Shown: positions 36,859 through 44,658 of the stretch, piece after piece
How positions within the stretch are numbered: the stretch's first letter is position 1
How the letters are laid out: every line of letters begins with the position of its first letter
Assembly: GCF_028598805.1 (NCBI RefSeq)
Contig: NZ_JAQRFI010000002.1
Location: forward strand, 124,001 to 188,000
DNA: 64,000 bases
Reading direction: 5' to 3'
DNA from: Xenorhabdus yunnanensis
GTDB taxonomy: Bacteria > Pseudomonadota > Gammaproteobacteria > Enterobacterales > Enterobacteriaceae
Program-made: the position numbers and the translations under genes
The notes under the pieces: generated by a model
The model's input: only the letters and a program-made list of their open reading frames with translations
Told to the model about the DNA's origin: nothing
Database searches by the model: none

Positions 36859-39177
36859 ATGAAATTCAAATCAAAAATAAAACCTTACCACGCGGCTGCT
36901 GGTGGCTGGGGTTCACTGGAGGCAACAACCCGCTTTGTCTTTGATAGTAAACAAGCCCTGAAAAATATGGTTAACCTGATGCGCATGAACAAGCCCAGAG
37001 GCTTTGATTGTCCCGGATGCGCGTGGGGAGATGATAATAAAAGCCTTTTCAGTTTTTGTGAAAACGGTGCCAAAGCAGTCACTTGGGAAGCGACTCGTCG
37101 GCATGTTGATCGGGAATTCTTCGCAACTCACAGCGTGAATAAACTCTACCAACAAAGTGATTATTTCCTTGAATATCAAGGGCGAGTAGTTGATCCGATG
37201 AGCTATAATCCGCAAACGGATCATTATGAGCCGATTAGCTGGAATGATGCTTTTGCCCTGATAGCCAGCCATATAAAGGCAATGGATAACCCCAATCAGC
37301 TTGAACTATATACCTCTGGGCGCGCCAGTAATGAGGCTTCATGGCTGTATCAATTGTTTGGTCGCGTGGTGGGAACAAATAACTTCCCTGATTGTTCCAA
37401 TATGTGCCATGAAGCCAGTGGCTACGGCATGTTGCAAAGTTTGGGAGTTGGGAAAGGCACTATTCGGCTGCAAGATTTTGATCATGCTGATGCCATCTTT
37501 ATATTCGGACAAAACCCCGGTACAAACCACCCACGGATGTTGCATAGCTTGCGGCATGCCGCTGAACATGGCGCTCGCATTGTCACATTTAATACTCTGC
37601 GTGAGCGCGGTTTGGAACGTTTCGCTGATCCACAAAAACCGCTCGAAGTGATCACCCCAATGGCAGGGGAAATTAGCCACCGTTACTATCAGCCTAAACT
37701 TGGCGGAGATATGGCAGCAGTGCGCGGGATTGTGAAGGCACTTTTGGAAACCCATAACACTCTGCTGGTCGAAGGTAAATCAGGTATTTTTGATCTGGAA
37801 TTCATTTCAACTTATACCGAAGGGGTGGATGCTTATTTGCAAGAAGTCGCTGCAACTGAATGGTCATTTATCGAGGAGCAATCGGGATTGACTGAAGCAC
37901 AATTGCGCGAGGCGGCAACTATTTACCAAAACGCTGAGCGCGTCATTTGTACTTGGGCAATGGGGATAACTCAGCATAAACATTCTTTGGTTACTGTGCG
38001 TGAAATCGTCAACCTTCAATTACTTTTTGGTCAGTTGGGCAAACACGGTGGGGGGCTTTGTCCGGTGCGTGGTCACAGTAATGTGCAGGGTAATCGGACA
38101 ATGGGGATTAATGAGAAACCTGCCAAACCTTTCTTGGATAACATGGCAGCCCATTTTGGTTTCGAGCCACCTCGTGCTCATGGTCATAATGTTGTGAAAG
38201 CGTTGAATGCCATGTTGCGTGATGAAGTTAAGGTGTTGATCGCACTGGGTGGGAACCTTGCGGCAGCAGCTCCGGATAGCCCACGAACAGAAGAAGCTCT
38301 CAAGCACTGTGATTTGACCGTGCACATCAGCACAAAATTAAATCGGAGTCATCTTATTACCGGTAAAAAAGGTGCTCTTATTCTGCCGACATTAGGTCGT
38401 ACCGAACGAGATATTCAGGCTACAGGATCGCAATTTGTGACGGTAGAAGATTCTTTCAGCATGGTTCATGCCTCAGAGGGAGTGAACAAACCGCTATTTG
38501 ATAGCCAACGTTCTGAGACCGCGATTGTTGCAGGCATTGCCAATGCGACAGTAGGTAATACCGCGACGATTAACTGGCTGGAATTAGCGGGGGATTACAA
38601 TAAAATTCGCGATCACATTGCAGCGACCATTCCAGGATTTGATAGCTTTAATACAAAATGCGAACACCCCGGTGGTTTCTATCTTGGCAATGCTGCGGCT
38701 GAATTACGTTTTGCTACACCAAGCAAAAAAGCTGAATTCAGCCATGCTCCGTTACCAAAAACACTATTCCCGCAAATTGAAGGCACTGATGTTCCTTTCA
38801 CGTTGCAGACCCTGCGCTCGCACGACCAATACAACACCACGATTTATGGACTGGATGATCGTTATCGCGGAGTCTATGGTCAGCGGGAAGTGTTGTTCAT
38901 GAATCCGGCAGATATTGCCCAATCGGGATATCAGGCTGGCGATCTGGTAGATATCGAGACAGTATGGAATGACGGTATTAAGCGCAAAATCTCTGGTTTT
39001 AAGCTGGTTCCTTACACCATTCCTCGCGGAAACCTTGCTGCTTATTACCCAGAAACCAACCCATTAGTGCCAATGGAAAGTATCGGTGATGGCACAGGCA
39101 CTCCAACCTCTAAATCTGTACCAGTGAGATTATCCCTTACTGAACAGGAAGCATCTGAGCCTCAGCGTCTTGTATAA
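36859..39177 (+). CDS. ydeP: YdeP-type molybdopterin-dependent oxidoreductase (FdhF family)
   Basis: A 772-residue relative of E. coli YdeP (759 residues), a formate-dehydrogenase-like Mo-bisMGD protein linked to acid resistance; the reaction is unknown. Shared landmarks: AAAGGWGSLEA near the N-terminus, NKPRGFDCPGCAWGDD (about 48-63), ELYTSGRASNEASWLYQLF, NNFPDCSNMCHEASG, HNPGTNHPRML-type (QNPGTNHPRML), CPVRGHSNVQGNRTMGI, and the C-terminal MopB domain SHDQYNTTIYGLDDRYRG. The NMCHE cysteine-containing motif is kept. It lies alone on the plus strand in the pyrI-pyrB island. The start has a weak AGAG upstream. Confidence 0.9.
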   Translation: MKFKSKIKPYHAAAGGWGSLEATTRFVFDSKQALKNMVNLMRMNKPRGFDCPGCAWGDDNKSLFSFCENGAKAVTWEATRRHVDREFFATHSVNKLYQQSDYFLEYQGRVVDPMSYNPQTDHYEPISWNDAFALIASHIKAMDNPNQLELYTSGRASNEASWLYQLFGRVVGTNNFPDCSNMCHEASGYGMLQSLGVGKGTIRLQDFDHADAIFIFGQNPGTNHPRMLHSLRHAAEHGARIVTFNTLRERGLERFADPQKPLEVITPMAGEISHRYYQPKLGGDMAAVRGIVKALLETHNTLLVEGKSGIFDLEFISTYTEGVDAYLQEVAATEWSFIEEQSGLTEAQLREAATIYQNAERVICTWAMGITQHKHSLVTVREIVNLQLLFGQLGKHGGGLCPVRGHSNVQGNRTMGINEKPAKPFLDNMAAHFGFEPPRAHGHNVVKALNAMLRDEVKVLIALGGNLAAAAPDSPRTEEALKHCDLTVHISTKLNRSHLITGKKGALILPTLGRTERDIQATGSQFVTVEDSFSMVHASEGVNKPLFDSQRSETAIVAGIANATVGNTATINWLELAGDYNKIRDHIAATIPGFDSFNTKCEHPGGFYLGNAAAELRFATPSKKAEFSHAPLPKTLFPQIEGTDVPFTLQTLRSHDQYNTTIYGLDDRYRGVYGQREVLFMNPADIAQSGYQAGDLVDIETVWNDGIKRKISGFKLVPYTIPRGNLAAYYPETNPLVPMESIGDGTGTPTSKSVPVRLSLTEQEASEPQRLV

Positions 39178-39223
39178 GATGCTTGTAGTTAAAATCAGTT
39201 AGTCATAAGCACGTCGATTCAGG

Positions 39224-39272
39224 CTCGGTTTTTGAAGATAACGATACGATCTTCATCATTAAAAACCGAGCT
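39224..39272 (+). terminator. long hairpin after ydeP
   Basis: GCTCGGTTTTT (39224-39234) pairs with AAAAACCGAGC (39262-39272), with an inner GAAGAT/ATCTTC stem. The U-tract is inside the left arm, so classical termination on the plus strand is uncertain; it may still end the ydeP transcript or protect it. Confidence 0.5.
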
Positions 39273-39725
39273 GGTTAGTACACAGCTATACAGCTATAAT
39301 CAATATTGTACCATGATAATTATCTATTTCCTCTGCCTCAAAACTGGTGTCTGATTTAATCATTTGAAAAAATCTTGGAACAGTAATTATAAAAAACTCA
39401 GTGATTAAATTTCACTTCGTAAGAGTAAAATACATAAGATTAATGTGGACTTAATTGTTTTTTAAATGAATAATCAACGAGATTAAGAATTAGATTGTAG
39501 AATGCTTCGGATAAAATCATACTCAGTAAATTTAAAAATGAATAAAATATTAAATACATTTAATAATGGATTTCAATATGAAGTTATTCACGCAATGTTG
39601 GATGTATTTATTCAAAAAATTACATAAATTGTTCTGATGAATAGCTTTGGTGAAGTATTTTTTCGAAAAATACTGAATGAAATCAATTTTATTTTTATTC
39701 GGCTATTAATATATAAGGAGTTATT
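39273..39725. other. AT-rich spacer upstream of the sphingomyelinase D-like gene
   Basis: About 450 bp, strongly AT-rich. I see no gene; it presumably contains the promoter of the toxin-like gene (a GGAG Shine-Dalgarno lies 6 nt before its ATG). Confidence 0.5.
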
Positions 39726-40508
39726 ATGGAAATGAATAAACCATTCTACGCAATTGCCCACCGAGTTCTGACAGAAAAAAGTGTAAGGGCTGCTATAGCT
39801 CATGGCGCTAATGCTATTGAGATAGACTGTACGGCATGGAAAAAGGGATGGTGGGCTGATCATGATGGCTTGCCAGCTTCAGTAGGCGATAAATTAGAAG
39901 ACATTTTTAATTCTGTTATTAAGAATGATAAAAATAAGCAAATTTGTTTTATCTGGCTAGATATAAAAAATCCTGACTATATCTCAGATCCAAGTCATAT
40001 AGCATCAATAGAAATGTTAAGAGATTTAGCTAGAAATATTCTTGAGGTTAATGAAGTTAAAGTTCTTTTTGAGTTAACTTCTTATAAACGAGCCTGGGAT
40101 GTCATTACTAAAGGGGTGAATGGCAGAGAAGCTGTTTCTGTTAGTGGAGAATATGAAAAAGTCTTATCCATATTTATGAACAGCAAAAATACAATACCAG
40201 TAGAAAAGCAGGTGATGGATTATGGTTATCCAGATTTAAGTTTTGAATTTGAAATAATTAAAAAAGAATTAAAAGAAGGTGTTGAATCAAATAAATTTGG
40301 CAAAGTATTTTCATGGACATATATACGCGGGCAATTAACTGAACTTAAACAATTAGTAGATGAAGTCAAACTGGATGGAATTATCTACGGCTTTAAATTT
40401 ACTGATTATTATGATCATGAAGATTCACGAGAAGCGTTCAAAGAGGTTAAAGAAGCCTTTGAGAAAACTGGGAGGAAATTAGCAACCCGTGGAGATTTTC
40501 TGTGGTAG
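39726..40508 (+). CDS. sphingomyelinase D/phospholipase D-like protein (SicTox-type fold)
   Basis: A 260-residue TIM-barrel phosphodiesterase resembling recluse-spider and Corynebacterium sphingomyelinase D, which cleave choline from sphingomyelin or lysolipids. Catalytic residues fall at almost the spider numbering: His12 (YAIAHR), Glu32 and Asp34 (GANAIEIDCTAW) for Mg2+, second His at 46 (ADHDGLP) and the DxK pair in WLDIKNP (about 79-81). The later KVFSWTYIRG and C-terminal RKLATRGDFLW also match the family layout. There is no signal peptide: the catalytic domain begins at residue 7, so export must use another route or lysis. It heads a three-gene run on the plus strand. Confidence 0.82.
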   Translation: MEMNKPFYAIAHRVLTEKSVRAAIAHGANAIEIDCTAWKKGWWADHDGLPASVGDKLEDIFNSVIKNDKNKQICFIWLDIKNPDYISDPSHIASIEMLRDLARNILEVNEVKVLFELTSYKRAWDVITKGVNGREAVSVSGEYEKVLSIFMNSKNTIPVEKQVMDYGYPDLSFEFEIIKKELKEGVESNKFGKVFSWTYIRGQLTELKQLVDEVKLDGIIYGFKFTDYYDHEDSREAFKEVKEAFEKTGRKLATRGDFLW

Positions 40509-40842
40509 ATATTATTTTGATGGCATGTATGTTGATAAGACTGAATTAATTTTTTGGCTCATTTTAGACGAACTTAGAAAACAGTTTACTGTTGTTGATG
40601 TAGTAGCTATTGCTTCGATGCTGGCGAGTTTACCAGTGTTAGACGCGCCTGGTAAGGCAGGAGGTGGCGCGACCAAAGGTACAAGCCCTCTTTCCGTTGC
40701 GAGCCGCAAACTCATTCATCACAAGTTCAATACGAGACGCAAGACCATTACATGGGGACAACTGTTGAAAGGCAAGTGGGCTTATACGACCAGTCTTGCT
40801 ACATTTGTTGGTCGTTGGCTCAGGGGGGAATCATTAGTATGA
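40489..40842 (+). CDS. small protein of a DUF1493-associated family, function unknown
   Basis: Up to 117 residues from a GTG at 40489, which overlaps the toxin-like gene by 20 nt and has GGAGG 12 nt upstream; an ATG at 40525 is an alternative. A hydrophobic segment FTVVDVVAIASMLASLPVL is followed by the pattern GGGATKGTSPLSVASRKLI and a C-terminal TTSLATFVGRWLRG. I recall similar short proteins preceding DUF1493 genes in Salmonella and relatives; no activity is known. Its TGA overlaps the DUF1493 ATG (ATGA), indicating coupled translation. Confidence 0.7.
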   Translation: MEIFCGRYYFDGMYVDKTELIFWLILDELRKQFTVVDVVAIASMLASLPVLDAPGKAGGGATKGTSPLSVASRKLIHHKFNTRRKTITWGQLLKGKWAYTTSLATFVGRWLRGESLV

Positions 40843-41141
40843 ACAAAGTTGATGATGTGCGGGCGCTTATAAAACAACATTTCTGGGAAATGTCAGATGA
40901 GGATTCTTTAAGCACAAGCGACTATTGCGTTGTACCTGAAGATGCTTATGATTTTTTGGAGGAATACACTGAGAAACTGAACGTGGATATGACCGGTTTT
41001 CCGAACACAGGGATTCTTTTTCTTCCTAATGCCATTCTCCCCCGTTATCTGCAAACGGATCATCACGATCCAGCACCCTTGACGGTTCAGATGCTGATAA
41101 CGTCCGCAGAAGCGGGTTGTTGGCTTTATCCCGACAATTAA
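40839..41141 (+). CDS. DUF1493-family (acyl-carrier-like) protein
   Basis: A 100-residue acidic protein with the DUF1493 pattern: DVRALIKQHFWEMSDEDSL, VPEDAYDFLEEYTEKLNVDM, then LTVQMLITSAEAGCWLY near the C-terminus. The fold resembles acyl carrier proteins, but no phosphopantetheine serine motif (DSL within GxDS) is evident beyond DSLS, so carrier function is unproven. A strong AGGGGGGAA Shine-Dalgarno precedes the ATG at 40839, which overlaps the upstream stop. It could be an immunity or partner protein for the preceding genes; this is inference. Confidence 0.78.
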   Translation: MNKVDDVRALIKQHFWEMSDEDSLSTSDYCVVPEDAYDFLEEYTEKLNVDMTGFPNTGILFLPNAILPRYLQTDHHDPAPLTVQMLITSAEAGCWLYPDN

Positions 41142-41440
41142 TGTGTCAGTTTCTGGGCTTAATATCAAAAAATCTGTTCTAGTCGTGAAGTATGCTCAAA
41201 ATCACTATACTTCCTGTACAAAATTCACTTCGAGTTAAAATAAGAAAAGCGCTTCCAATACACGTATACTTGAAATTAATTATTGGGATCTTAATTGTTT
41301 CTATTTGTTATATTTATTAACGTGATAGGAAATTTAGATAAGTAATAATAGGTGAAATAAATAAAATTTTTCTTGAAGAAAAGAATATTATGACTAAGAC
41401 GTAATTACCTCAATCATAATATTAATGGCTGTTTATTCTT

Positions 41441-42382
41441 TTAGTGAGCTATGACAACATCTTCATTCAATACCAGCGACAACAATGCCTGACGGGCAAA
41501 AATACCGTTTCCTGCTTGCTGGAAATAATAAGCATATGGTGTTTTATCAACATCTACCGTGATTTCATCAATACGTGGCAGCGGATGCAGTACTTTCAGG
41601 TTCTCTTTGACATTCACCAGATCCGCCACTCGCAGAACGAATTGAGCCTTGATATTGGCATATTCTGAAGGATCAAGACGCTCTTTCTGGACACGGGTCA
41701 TATACAGAATATCCAGTTCAGGCAGGATATCTTCAAAATTATGGTGAAGGCTGTAACTTACCTGTTTTTCTTCCAGCATATGCAGGATATAGCTTGGCAT
41801 CGCCAATGCATCTGGAGCGATAAAACAGAAATGGTTGCCATTAAATTTTGCCAGTGCTTGTGTCAACGAATGGACGGTACGGCCATATTTCAAATCACCA
41901 ACCATGGCGATTTTCAGGTTTTCCAGTCTGCCCTGAGTTTCCTGAATGGTGAACAGATCTAGCAAAGTCTGGGTCGGATGTTGGTTTGCACCATCGCCGG
42001 CGTTAATAATTGGGATATGACCGGAGAACTCAGAAGCCAATCGTGCCGCCCCTTCCTGTGGATGGCGCATGACGATAGCATCGGCATATTGGCTGATGAT
42101 AGAAATAGTATCAGCCAGAGTTTCTCCCTTTTTACCCAATGAGGTATTGCTACTGTCAGCAAAGCCAACTACGGAAGCGCCGAGTCGCTGAATAGCGGTT
42201 TCAAAAGAGAGACGGGTGCGCGTTGAAGCTTCAAAGAAGCAACTCGCAATCACCTTGTGTTTCAGTAACTCAGTCTGTGGATTGGCTTTCAATGCAGCGG
42301 CCGTCTGCAATACCAGTTCCAGATCTGCGCGGCTCAGATCATTAATTGAAATGATATGCTTGCGATATAACGGGTTAGCCAT
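41441..42382 (-). CDS. pyrB: aspartate carbamoyltransferase catalytic chain
   Basis: PyrB makes carbamoyl-aspartate, the first committed step of pyrimidine synthesis. The 313-residue product has the carbamoyl-phosphate loop [38 protein letters not shown], and the HPLPR motif ([11 protein letters not shown]). The start is preceded by a leader with the pyrL frame and terminator. pyrI does not follow: its neighbour downstream is the DUF1493 island gene, convergent, and pyrI lies at 30.5-31.0 kb. The holoenzyme would need both loci. Confidence 0.97.
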   Translation of the reverse strand: MANPLYRKHIISINDLSRADLELVLQTAAALKANPQTELLKHKVIASCFFEASTRTRLSFETAIQRLGASVVGFADSSNTSLGKKGETLADTISIISQYADAIVMRHPQEGAARLASEFSGHIPIINAGDGANQHPTQTLLDLFTIQETQGRLENLKIAMVGDLKYGRTVHSLTQALAKFNGNHFCFIAPDALAMPSYILHMLEEKQVSYSLHHNFEDILPELDILYMTRVQKERLDPSEYANIKAQFVLRVADLVNVKENLKVLHPLPRIDEITVDVDKTPYAYYFQQAGNGIFARQALLSLVLNEDVVIAH

Positions 42383-42427
42383 GTTTACGTTCCTCTTTTA
42401 TGACTTCTAGCCTTGGACTCGGCAGGC

Positions 42428-42458
42428 AAAAAAAAGCCCCTCAATTGAGGGGCTTTTT
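42428..42458 (-). terminator. pyrB attenuator
   Basis: Palindromic stem AGCCCCTC AATT GAGGGGCT followed on the minus strand by eight T. It overlaps the end of the pyrL frame and lies about 45 nt before the pyrB ATG, as in UTP-sensitive attenuation of E. coli pyrBI. Confidence 0.92.
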
Positions 42459-42563
42459 AAATGTTTGGTTAAGCAATGGGAAAAACAATGCGCTTACGCT
42501 GCCAGCAGACAGTGTTTTGTTAGCTTGATGTTTTTTAACAGCCTTTACGGCGCAATCTTTCAT
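42441..42563 (-). CDS. pyrL: pyrBI leader peptide
   Basis: A 40-codon frame (MKDCAVKAVKK... ending FKKPLN) preceded by GCAGGGAGAAAAC. Its stop TGA lies inside the attenuator stem, so ribosomes closely following a polymerase stalled at the U-rich stretch (TTGTTTTTCC, encoding LFF) would disrupt the hairpin. The E. coli leader is 44 residues, with little sequence conservation beyond FFPL (here LFFPLL). Confidence 0.85.
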   Translation of the reverse strand: MKDCAVKAVKKHQANKTLSAGSVSALFFPLLNQTFKKPLN

Positions 42564-42588
42564 GTTTTCTCCCTGCAAATCGTCGCGC

Positions 42589-42616
42589 ATTATACTCACG
42601 ATAGCATTCATCGCAA
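42589..42616 (-). promoter_or_regulatory. pyrB promoter
   Basis: On the minus strand TTGCGA (42616-42611), 16 bp, then TATAAT (42594-42589), placed 26 nt before the pyrL start codon. The -10 box is a perfect consensus. Confidence 0.75.
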
Positions 42617-42751
42617 GGTTTACGGGAAGAAATTTTGACGTTATTCAACGTGGATAAGATGGGAGAGATTGAGTAATTACAACGATATCGATTTTTTAAC
42701 CATTGTAACTTGGAATATCAACAGTGGATTTTTATCAAATGCTTGCACAAT

Positions 42752-42777
42752 TGCTAGATAATAATCCTTATCTAGCA
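42752..42777. repeat. 10-bp perfect inverted repeat upstream of the pyrL region
   Basis: TGCTAGATAA and TTATCTAGCA are separated by 6 nt. It lies between the pyrB promoter and the 3' end of the aryl-CoA cluster (stop at 42864) and could be a bidirectional transcription-end hairpin. Confidence 0.6.
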
Positions 42778-42863
42778 CCTGTGCCTAAAAAATACAATAG
42801 TAAGTGAATGATGTATAATTAAGGTTACATATATTAAGTAACTTTTTAAAAAATAATAGTTTA

Positions 42864-43286
42864 TTACCCATTATCTCCGATGCTTATCGCCATCCTATTT
42901 AAGGCATTCATTACTGATACGGCTGCAGTCAAATCAACGATTTCCTTTTCTGAAAAAGCTTTTTCAAGGCGTGCTCTGATAGCATTAAGCTCTTTTTTCC
43001 TAAGGCCTATTGTTATTGCTTCACACCACTCCAATGCTAATGTTTCGTTCGAATTATAGATATCAGAATTAAACCAACCTGATAACTTATCCAGCTTTTC
43101 TTCCTCTATACCTAACTTACGACCCATTTCCGCATGGAGTCTACAACAGTATGCACAGCCATTAATTTGTGAGGCTCGCATTTCAACCAAAAGAATAATT
43201 GAATGATCCAATTCAGACTTTTGTATTTCATCATAACACTTATATAAAGGATTTATTATCTTAGGTGATATTTTGACATAATTCAT
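42864..43286 (-). CDS. AhpD-like carboxymuconolactone decarboxylase-fold protein
   Basis: A 140-residue all-helical protein. The active-site motif is CAYCCRLH (CxxC with His three residues on), preceded by VEMRASQING, as in AhpD-type alkylhydroperoxidases and related decarboxylases of the CMD superfamily. Third gene of a minus-strand cluster with an aryl-CoA hydroxylase (15 nt upstream) and CoA ligase. It might reduce a peroxide intermediate or decarboxylate a product; the sequence does not decide. Confidence 0.8.
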   Translation of the reverse strand: MNYVKISPKIINPLYKCYDEIQKSELDHSIILLVEMRASQINGCAYCCRLHAEMGRKLGIEEEKLDKLSGWFNSDIYNSNETLALEWCEAITIGLRKKELNAIRARLEKAFSEKEIVDLTAAVSVMNALNRMAISIGDNG

Positions 43287-43301
43287 TATAACCTCTATTT
43301 A

Positions 43302-44420
43302 CTATTCTAGTAGGATTACGGATAGTTCATCTGATGATAGTCTACCACTTCTCAAAAGTAGAGATATAGAAAATTGTAAAGGATCATTTGAAATAAAGGA
43401 TTCAATATTTTCAAACCACGATTGAGAATTTCTTGCTGCTATATGTAAATTGTATGATTCACTTTCTCGGCGATGTTGATAATGAGTAAGATAGGTTGAA
43501 TTCAATTCATTGCATGATTTTAGATTTTCCGCTAATACAATTGCGTCCCCTATTGCTAATTTTGTTCCAGAACCGATAGAAAAATGTGTAGAATGAGCCG
43601 CATTTCCTAGCAAAACTTTTTTATCGTGATGCCAGTATTTGCTGATTGGTGAAACAAAGCGGCGCCAATAGGCTTTTTCTCGGCATATGTCATTAATTTT
43701 CAATGGGTGACCATATAAATGTCGATGAAATACTTTTTCAAGAAAAATAATGGTTTGTTTTTCATCCATATGTGAAAAACCTGTTTTTATCCAAGTTTCA
43801 TAAGTACATTCAACAATAAATGTAGAACAATTTTCCTCAAATTTGAAGCAATGTGCCCAAAACCAGCCTGTTTCTGTCTGTTCAAAAATAAAATTAAAAT
43901 TATTATTAAATAGTTGTGAGGTTCCTAACCATAAGTAGAGGTTCTTTCCTTCATGAATATGTGTATTGAATTTATTTTTTAACTGGTGTCTTACCTTACT
44001 GTTGGAACCATCACTAATAATAGTCAAATCAGTGGGAGGATTAATAAGATCTTCAGCTTCTAATGAAGAGCTATAATGAATTTTGATACCAAAATCCTGT
44101 GCTCTTTTTCTTAGAATATTGATCATTTTTAATCGACTGATAGCGAGAAGTCGTTGTCCAGATGAACGGATCGTTTTTCCTTGAATATGAATATCAACAT
44201 GGTTTAACGTTAAAATATGAAGTCTGAATTGTTCAACAATAATAGGGTCAATATTGGCCAATTGTTGTAAAATGGGTTCAGAAAGAGTAAGTCCCCACCC
44301 AGTTGTAACATCTGATAAATTACGTTCGTATATAACAATATCATGGTGATGATTATGTATTTTTGTCAGAATGGAAAATACTAATCCAGCAGGGCCTGCA
44401 CCAATACACTGTATTTTCAT
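43302..44420 (-). CDS. FAD-dependent aryl-CoA hydroxylase (salicylyl/anthraniloyl-CoA monooxygenase family)
   Basis: A 372-residue flavoprotein hydroxylase. FAD motif IGAGPAGLVFSIL is at the N-terminus. TGWGLTLSEPILQQL, WFWAHCFKFEENCSTFIVEC and THFSIGSGTKLAIGDAIVLA (about 285-304) closely follow the pattern of salicylyl-CoA 5-hydroxylase and the N-terminal half of 2-aminobenzoyl-CoA monooxygenase/reductase. The usual GDAAH is GNAAH here. It lacks the C-terminal old-yellow-enzyme domain of the bifunctional enzymes, so it would hydroxylate without dearomatising reduction. Its partner ligase is encoded 224 nt upstream. Confidence 0.82.
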   Translation of the reverse strand: MKIQCIGAGPAGLVFSILTKIHNHHHDIVIYERNLSDVTTGWGLTLSEPILQQLANIDPIIVEQFRLHILTLNHVDIHIQGKTIRSSGQRLLAISRLKMINILRKRAQDFGIKIHYSSSLEAEDLINPPTDLTIISDGSNSKVRHQLKNKFNTHIHEGKNLYLWLGTSQLFNNNFNFIFEQTETGWFWAHCFKFEENCSTFIVECTYETWIKTGFSHMDEKQTIIFLEKVFHRHLYGHPLKINDICREKAYWRRFVSPISKYWHHDKKVLLGNAAHSTHFSIGSGTKLAIGDAIVLAENLKSCNELNSTYLTHYQHRRESESYNLHIAARNSQSWFENIESFISNDPLQFSISLLLRSGRLSSDELSVILLE

Positions 44421-44574
44421 TTATCGACTTCCCAAATTTTGTAAATCTGTAAGTGTTAGCTATATCATTCTGGGCTATATGTAACATGTCTAACATTTAC
44501 TAAGAGCTTTCAAGTGATTGAATCAGAATCTAATTATTGTGCCCAGAAATTATTATGATTAAACGTTAATCAAT

Positions 44575-44658
44575 TTAATTTGGTTTTTCACTGTGTATTA
44601 CAGCTGCATGTTTCATTCTTTCTTTACTATAAGAAAGAATTTTATTAAGAGTTCTCAT
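44575..44658 (-). CDS. possible micro-ORF (27 aa) after the CoA ligase
   Basis: ATG overlapping the last 14 nt of the ligase gene, with AAGG about 10 nt upstream; 27 codons, basic (begins MRTLNKILSYSKERMK). It ends before the hydroxylase gene. A hairpin covers part of it (44614-44641). Could be a translated coupling peptide or chance. Confidence 0.25.
   Translation of the reverse strand: MRTLNKILSYSKERMKHAAVIHSEKPN

Noticed and set aside
36693-36944. An 83-codon plus-strand frame overlapping the ydeP start
   Set aside because: Overlaps the conserved N-terminus of the YdeP-type protein out of frame and the restored small ORF; not supported.
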